In this document: positions 5,409 to 8,452 of the stretch, piece by piece
Layout of the letters: the number at the start of each line of letters is the position of its first letter
Position numbering within the stretch: the stretch's first letter is position 1
Translations under genes and position numbers: made by a program
Assembly (NCBI RefSeq): GCF_024170405.1
Contig: NZ_JALJYC010000042.1
Location: forward strand, 1-8,452
Reading direction: 5' to 3'
DNA length: 8,452 nt
From: Neisseria perflava
GTDB lineage: Bacteria > Pseudomonadota > Gammaproteobacteria > Burkholderiales > Neisseriaceae
The notes under the pieces: model-generated
What the model saw: only the letters and a program-made list of their open reading frames with translations
What the model was told of the DNA's origin: nothing
The model's database searches: none

Positions 5409-6194
5409 TCAATCCTGCAAAACGCCGTTATCCAACCAAATCAGGCTGACCATGCGGCCGGTCTGCCCGTCGCGGCGGTAGGAGAAAAAGGTATCGCGTT
5501 CCAATACGGTGCAATGCGTACCGCCGTAAATCATGGTCACGCCTTCGTGGTTCAACACCTGCCGCGCCAAAAGGTAAATATCCGCCAGATATTTGCCGCC
5601 GCCGATGTCGGTAAAAGCATGTTCGGCTTCGGGCAGTTGGGCGCAAAACGTGTCTTTTACCTCCTGCCCCACTTCAAACGCGTCCGGGCCGATGGCTGGG
5701 CCGAAATAGGCCATGATTTCCAGCGGATTCACGTTCATGGCGGCGATGGTATTCTGCAACACGCCGCCTGCCAAACCGCGCCAACCGGCGTGCGCCGCCG
5801 CCACTACCGTACCGGCTTTGTCGCAAAACAACACCGGCAGGCAGTCAGCCGTCATCGCAGCGCAGGCGGCTTGGCCGGTGGTGTCCACGGAAGCGTCCGC
5901 GTCGGGCAGCTTGGTTAACGCATCTACTGCCGCTACAACCGTATTGCTGTGGATTTGGTTGAGATAGGCTATCGGTGCGCCAACTTGACGCTGCACAATT
6001 TCCCGATTTCGGGCAACGGCTGCGGAATCGTCACCGACATGCGCACCGACGTTCAAACTTTGATAAGGCGGTTCGCTAAAGCCGCCGTTGCGGGTTGTTA
6101 TCAGGGTTTTGACATGGGCAGGCGCAGGCCAGTCGGCATGCAAAAAGGATTGGCCGATGGCGGCAATACCCAAAGATTCGTTTAAGGTTTTCAT
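5409..6194 (-). CDS. pgeF: Laccase-domain purine nucleoside phosphorylase / peptidoglycan editing factor
   Basis: A 261-residue protein of the YfiH family (older label: polyphenol oxidase). In E. coli, YfiH corrects UDP-MurNAc precursors that carry Ser in place of Ala; other members phosphorolyse or deaminate adenosine. Visible motifs are TTRNGGFS (33-40), NQIHS (79-83), MTADCLPVLFCD (114-125), AAAHAGWRGLAGGVL (132-146), FGPAIGPDAFEVG (164-176) and DTFFSYRRDG (234-243). H82, C118 and H135 are the expected metal ligands, all present. AAGGAA just upstream on the - strand supports the ATG at 6194. It follows rluD by 63 bases, an order also found in E. coli (rluD-yfiH). It is soluble, with no signal peptide. 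Confidence 0.92.
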   Translation of the reverse strand: MKTLNESLGIAAIGQSFLHADWPAPAHVKTLITTRNGGFSEPPYQSLNVGAHVGDDSAAVARNREIVQRQVGAPIAYLNQIHSNTVVAAVDALTKLPDADASVDTTGQAACAAMTADCLPVLFCDKAGTVVAAAHAGWRGLAGGVLQNTIAAMNVNPLEIMAYFGPAIGPDAFEVGQEVKDTFCAQLPEAEHAFTDIGGGKYLADIYLLARQVLNHEGVTMIYGGTHCTVLERDTFFSYRRDGQTGRMVSLIWLDNGVLQD

Positions 6195-6208
6195 AGGATT
6201 CCTTTATT

Positions 6209-6255
6209 TTTCAGACGGCCTTGATGGGGAAAACCAATTCAGAGGCCGTCTGAAA
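6209..6255. repeat. Inverted DUS pair between rluD and pgeF
   Basis: Perfect AG-DUS copies at 6210-6221 (-) and 6243-6254 (+) form a 13-bp stem with a 21-base loop. The order of the copies is opposite to the pairs at 3152 and 5367, so here the GCCT/AGGC ends face inward. It begins two bases past the rluD stop on the - strand and no T run follows, so it may only weaken transcription into pgeF. Confidence 0.75.
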
Positions 6256-6257
6256 CA

Positions 6258-7379
6258 TCAGTCGCGCACATATACGACTTCGACATCGTAATCGTCTTCG
6301 TTCCAATCGTCATCATCCTCCGCATCCAATTTATCCTGCCATTCTTCTTCATGACTCAAGGATGAATCCAAACCGGCTTCTAAGCGCAATACCGACAGCA
6401 GATGATACATATCCTCGGGAATCGGCGCTTCAAATGAAACCGTTTCCTGCGTTTTCGGATGGATAAAGCTCAAACGGTAGGCATGCAGGGCTTGGCGCTG
6501 CATGGCTTTGACCGCTTCTTTGGCGACATCGCTGCAAGGGTGGCGCGGATTGCCGTACACCGGATCGCCCGCCAAGGGATGATTGGCCTCGCGCATGTGC
6601 ACGCGGATTTGGTGGGTACGGCCAGTTTCCAGCGAGCACTCGATATAGCTGTGCGCCGGATAACGCTCCAATACCTTAACGTGCGTAACCGCCGGTTTAC
6701 CGTTGTATTTCACTACCGCCATTTTCAAACGGTTGTGCGGATCGCGGCCGATTAAGGTGTCGATTTTGCCGTCAAACGGTACAATGCCGTTGGCCACGGC
6801 GCGGTAAATCCGCTTCACCGTACGTGCCTGCAACTGCTGCACCAATGAATTTTGCGCAGGAAGGGTTTTGGCCACCACCATCAGGCCGCTGGTATCTTTG
6901 TCCAAACGGTGCACAATCCCCGCGCGCGGCACTTGCGACAATTCCGGCGCATGAGCCAGCAAGCCGTTGAGTAAAGTTCCCGTCCAGTTGCCCGCAGCGG
7001 GGTGCACGACCAAACCAGCCGATTTATTGACCACAATTACGGTATCGTCTTCATATACGATGTCCAAATCCATCTCTTCCGGCGTAAACGCCAGATTTTC
7101 TTCGCTCGGACGAATCATGACGGTCACGGCCTCTTCGCCGATTAATTTATCTTTCGGCTGCGCGGATTTACCGTTAAGCGTAACGGAACCGTCTTTAATC
7201 CAAGAAGTCAGGCGGCTGCGGGAATAGTCCGGCAGCAATTTAGCCAAGGCCGCATCCAAACGCAAACCGGCCATATCCAATGGAATCGTTAAATTAACAC
7301 AACTTTCTGTTTCAGGGGCTGCCGTAAACTCTAAATCATCGCTATAATCGGCTTCATTATCAAAGGAAGTATTTTGCAT
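6258..7379 (-). CDS. rluD: Ribosomal large subunit pseudouridine synthase D
   Basis: A 373-residue enzyme. RluD makes pseudouridines 1911, 1915 and 1917 in helix 69 of 23S rRNA (E. coli numbering), which matters for ribosome assembly. An S4 RNA-binding domain spans about 37-85 (AGLRLDAALAKLLPDYSRSRL), then the catalytic domain with PRAGIVHRLDKDTSGLMVVAKT (151-172; D160 catalytic) and SLETGRTHQIRVHM (249-262). The C-terminal tail is very acidic (about 344-368). I start at 7379 (MQNTSF), which leaves a normal N-terminus before the S4 domain. The frame is open to an ATG at 7466, but that would add 29 residues lying antisense to the bamD signal peptide. Position 120 is Ser in NKSAG, where Pro is usual. 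The start codon overlaps that of bamD. Confidence 0.92.
   Translation of the reverse strand: MQNTSFDNEADYSDDLEFTAAPETESCVNLTIPLDMAGLRLDAALAKLLPDYSRSRLTSWIKDGSVTLNGKSAQPKDKLIGEEAVTVMIRPSEENLAFTPEEMDLDIVYEDDTVIVVNKSAGLVVHPAAGNWTGTLLNGLLAHAPELSQVPRAGIVHRLDKDTSGLMVVAKTLPAQNSLVQQLQARTVKRIYRAVANGIVPFDGKIDTLIGRDPHNRLKMAVVKYNGKPAVTHVKVLERYPAHSYIECSLETGRTHQIRVHMREANHPLAGDPVYGNPRHPCSDVAKEAVKAMQRQALHAYRLSFIHPKTQETVSFEAPIPEDMYHLLSVLRLEAGLDSSLSHEEEWQDKLDAEDDDDWNEDDYDVEVVYVRD
7343..7348 (+). promoter_or_regulatory. Predicted -10 box of the bamD promoter
   Basis: A perfect TATAAT, 29 bases before the bamD ATG, lying inside rluD codons 11-13. The -35 region is weak: CTGCCG at 7319-7324, 18-base spacer, three consensus matches. 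The likely start is near 7355, giving a leader of about 23 bases with AAGGAAG at 7363-7369, eight bases before the start codon. Confidence 0.55.
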
Positions 7380-8181
7380 GAAAAAAATTCTTTTAGTAGT
7401 TTCTTTAAGTTTGGCGCTCGGCGCATGTGCCAGCAAAAACACAATTGATAAAGATGCCCAAGCCACTCAAGATTGGAGCGTGGAGCAACTTTATACGGAA
7501 GCGCAGGATGAATTGAACAGCAGCAATTATACGCGAGCCATCAAATTATATGAAATTTTAGAATCGCGCTTCCCCAACGGCCGCTACGCACAGCAGGCGC
7601 AGTTGGATACTGCCTATGCTTATTACAAAGACGATGAACCCGAAAAAGCGCTCGCTGCCATCGAGCGCTTCCAGCGCCATCATCCGCAACACCCGAATAT
7701 GGACTATGCCCTATATTTGAAAGGCTTGGTTTTGTTTAACGAAGACCAATCCTTCCTCAACAAACTGGCTTCGCAAGACTGGTCAGACCGCGACCCGAAA
7801 GCCAACCGTGATGCTTATTATGCCTTCGCAGATTTGGTCGAACGCTTCCCCAACAGTAAATATGCGCCCGATGCAACTGCACGCATGACCAAACTGGTAG
7901 ATGCATTAGGAGGAAATGAAATCGCTATTGCCCGCTATTATATGAAACGCGGTGCTTATCTTGCCGCAATCAACCGAGCCCAAAAAATCGTTGAGAAATA
8001 CCAAAATACGCGCTATGTCGAAGAATCTCTCGCCATGATGGAGCTGGCGTATAAAAAACTGGATAAGCCACAGCTGGCCGAAGATACCCGCCGTATTTTG
8101 GCAAAAAACTTCCCACAAAGCCCGTTTTTAGAGCATGAATGGAAGTCCGGCGACATGCCGTGGTGGCGCTATTGGAAGTAA
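7378..8181 (+). CDS. bamD: Outer membrane protein assembly factor BamD (ComL)
   Basis: A 267-residue lipoprotein of the BAM complex, which with BamA inserts beta-barrel proteins into the outer membrane from the periplasmic side. The gonococcal homologue ComL was first described as a peptidoglycan-associated lipoprotein needed for transformation. The signal peptide is residues 1-16 with lipobox LGAC; Cys17 is lipidated. Tetratricopeptide-like repeats follow from about residue 34, for example LYTEAQDELNSSNYTRAIKLYEILESRFPNG (38-68), AYYAFADLVERFPNSKYAPDA (146-166) and EIAIARYYMKRGAYLAAINRAQKIVEKY (181-208). The C-terminus is Trp-rich (MPWWRYWK). Length is normal for Neisseria. A good Shine-Dalgarno (7363-7369) fixes the start. 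It diverges from rluD, with start codons overlapping by two bases. Confidence 0.95.
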   Translation: MKKILLVVSLSLALGACASKNTIDKDAQATQDWSVEQLYTEAQDELNSSNYTRAIKLYEILESRFPNGRYAQQAQLDTAYAYYKDDEPEKALAAIERFQRHHPQHPNMDYALYLKGLVLFNEDQSFLNKLASQDWSDRDPKANRDAYYAFADLVERFPNSKYAPDATARMTKLVDALGGNEIAIARYYMKRGAYLAAINRAQKIVEKYQNTRYVEESLAMMELAYKKLDKPQLAEDTRRILAKNFPQSPFLEHEWKSGDMPWWRYWK

Positions 8182-8250
8182 CAATATCTCATTTTGATAT
8201 AGAATATTTAAATAATTAGAGCTATATCCATAGAAGATACCCGCCCATAA

Positions 8251-8294
8251 AAGCCTATACCCTGTTATGAAAATAGCAAGGTACAGGCTTTTTT
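8251..8294 (+). terminator. Terminator of bamD
   Basis: Arms AAGCCTATACCCTG (8251-8264) and CAAGGTACAGGCTT (8277-8290) pair at 12 of 14 positions around a 12-base loop, followed by a run of T to 8294. It lies 69 bases after the bamD stop. The stretch 8182-8250 is AT-rich and shows no gene. Confidence 0.8.
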
Positions 8295-8360
8295 CGTTTT
8301 ACTATATCTGCTGTCACAGGCACATAAACCAGCAGCTTCCTCCAGCAAATACCACCGATA

Positions 8361-8401
8361 AAACCCGAAGGCCGTCTGAGTTTCAGACGGCCTTCGGGTT
8401 T
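8361..8401. terminator. DUS-containing hairpin
   Basis: Perfect 19-bp arms (8361-8379 and 8383-8401) with a 3-base loop. The right arm region holds a full AG-DUS on the - strand (8382-8393); the left copy (8369-8380) has G for the final A. T4 follows the stem on the - strand and T3 on the +, so it could serve genes on both sides. Confidence 0.75.
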
Positions 8402-8423
8402 AGCATTCGGCAGGATTCGCCCC

Positions 8424-8452
8424 CTATTTTTTCACGGCAGGAACGGCCGCCT
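8424..8452 (-). CDS. Possible C-terminal end of a - strand gene (partial)
   Basis: Reading leftward from the window edge, one frame gives Ala-Ala-Val-Pro-Ala-Val-Lys-Lys and then TAG at 8426-8424, a believable protein C-terminus, followed by the DUS hairpin as its terminator. Another frame runs on to a TGA inside the hairpin, ending Lys-Ala-Val. About nine codons cannot decide between these or exclude chance. Confidence 0.3.

Noticed and set aside
7380..7470. Promoter for rluD inside bamD
   Set aside because: One must exist unless transcription comes from further upstream, but no -10/-35 pair was good enough to place it.
8308..8335. CTGCTG ... CAGCAG inverted repeat between the two terminators
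   Set aside because: Six pairs with a 16-base loop; too weak to distinguish from chance.
8182..8452. Searched for a small gene or tRNA after bamD
   Set aside because: Only hairpins and a doubtful gene tail at the edge were found; no cloverleaf and no open frame with a ribosome binding site.

Overview
The window looks like a chromosomal segment of a commensal Neisseria or a close relative in the Neisseriaceae. The main evidence is the DNA uptake sequence (DUS) in its AG dialect, AGGCCGTCTGAA. I count 13 perfect 12-mers, two 10-base cores and one 11/12 copy in 8.45 kb. The meningococcus and gonococcus mostly use the AT dialect, so a non-pathogenic species is more likely. Gene content and the bamD/rluD arrangement agree with this. 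I cannot name the species.

Left part (1-2600, + strand): an AT-rich leader holds the possible tail of an upstream gene. It is followed by a nucleoside 2-deoxyribosyltransferase-family gene, an unrecognised 347-residue protein starting 10 bases later, and gloB (glyoxalase II). A strong bidirectional terminator closes this block at 2548-2586. The predicted GloB has Asn where the family has a metal-binding Asp.

Middle part (2600-6200, - strand): reading leftward from 6194, the genes are pgeF (YfiH-type laccase-domain protein), lptE overlapping holA by one base, a small two-helix membrane protein, and an RDD-family membrane protein. Inverted DUS pairs separate several of them and probably act as terminators. 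A 68-bp Correia-like inverted-repeat element sits between the two membrane-protein genes.

Right part (6258-8452): rluD (-) and bamD/comL (+) diverge, and their start codons overlap inside one CATG. A good bamD -10 box lies within rluD. The order bamD / rluD-pgeF is also known from E. coli (yfiO / rluD-yfiH). The window ends with two terminator-like hairpins and perhaps the tail of a - strand gene.

Functionally this is mostly housekeeping: envelope assembly (BamD for outer-membrane proteins, LptE for lipopolysaccharide), ribosome modification (RluD), replication (HolA), cell-wall metabolite repair (PgeF) and methylglyoxal detoxification (GloB). The least understood part is the two-gene unit at 134-1739. 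I found no tRNA, rRNA, CRISPR array, transposase or prophage.
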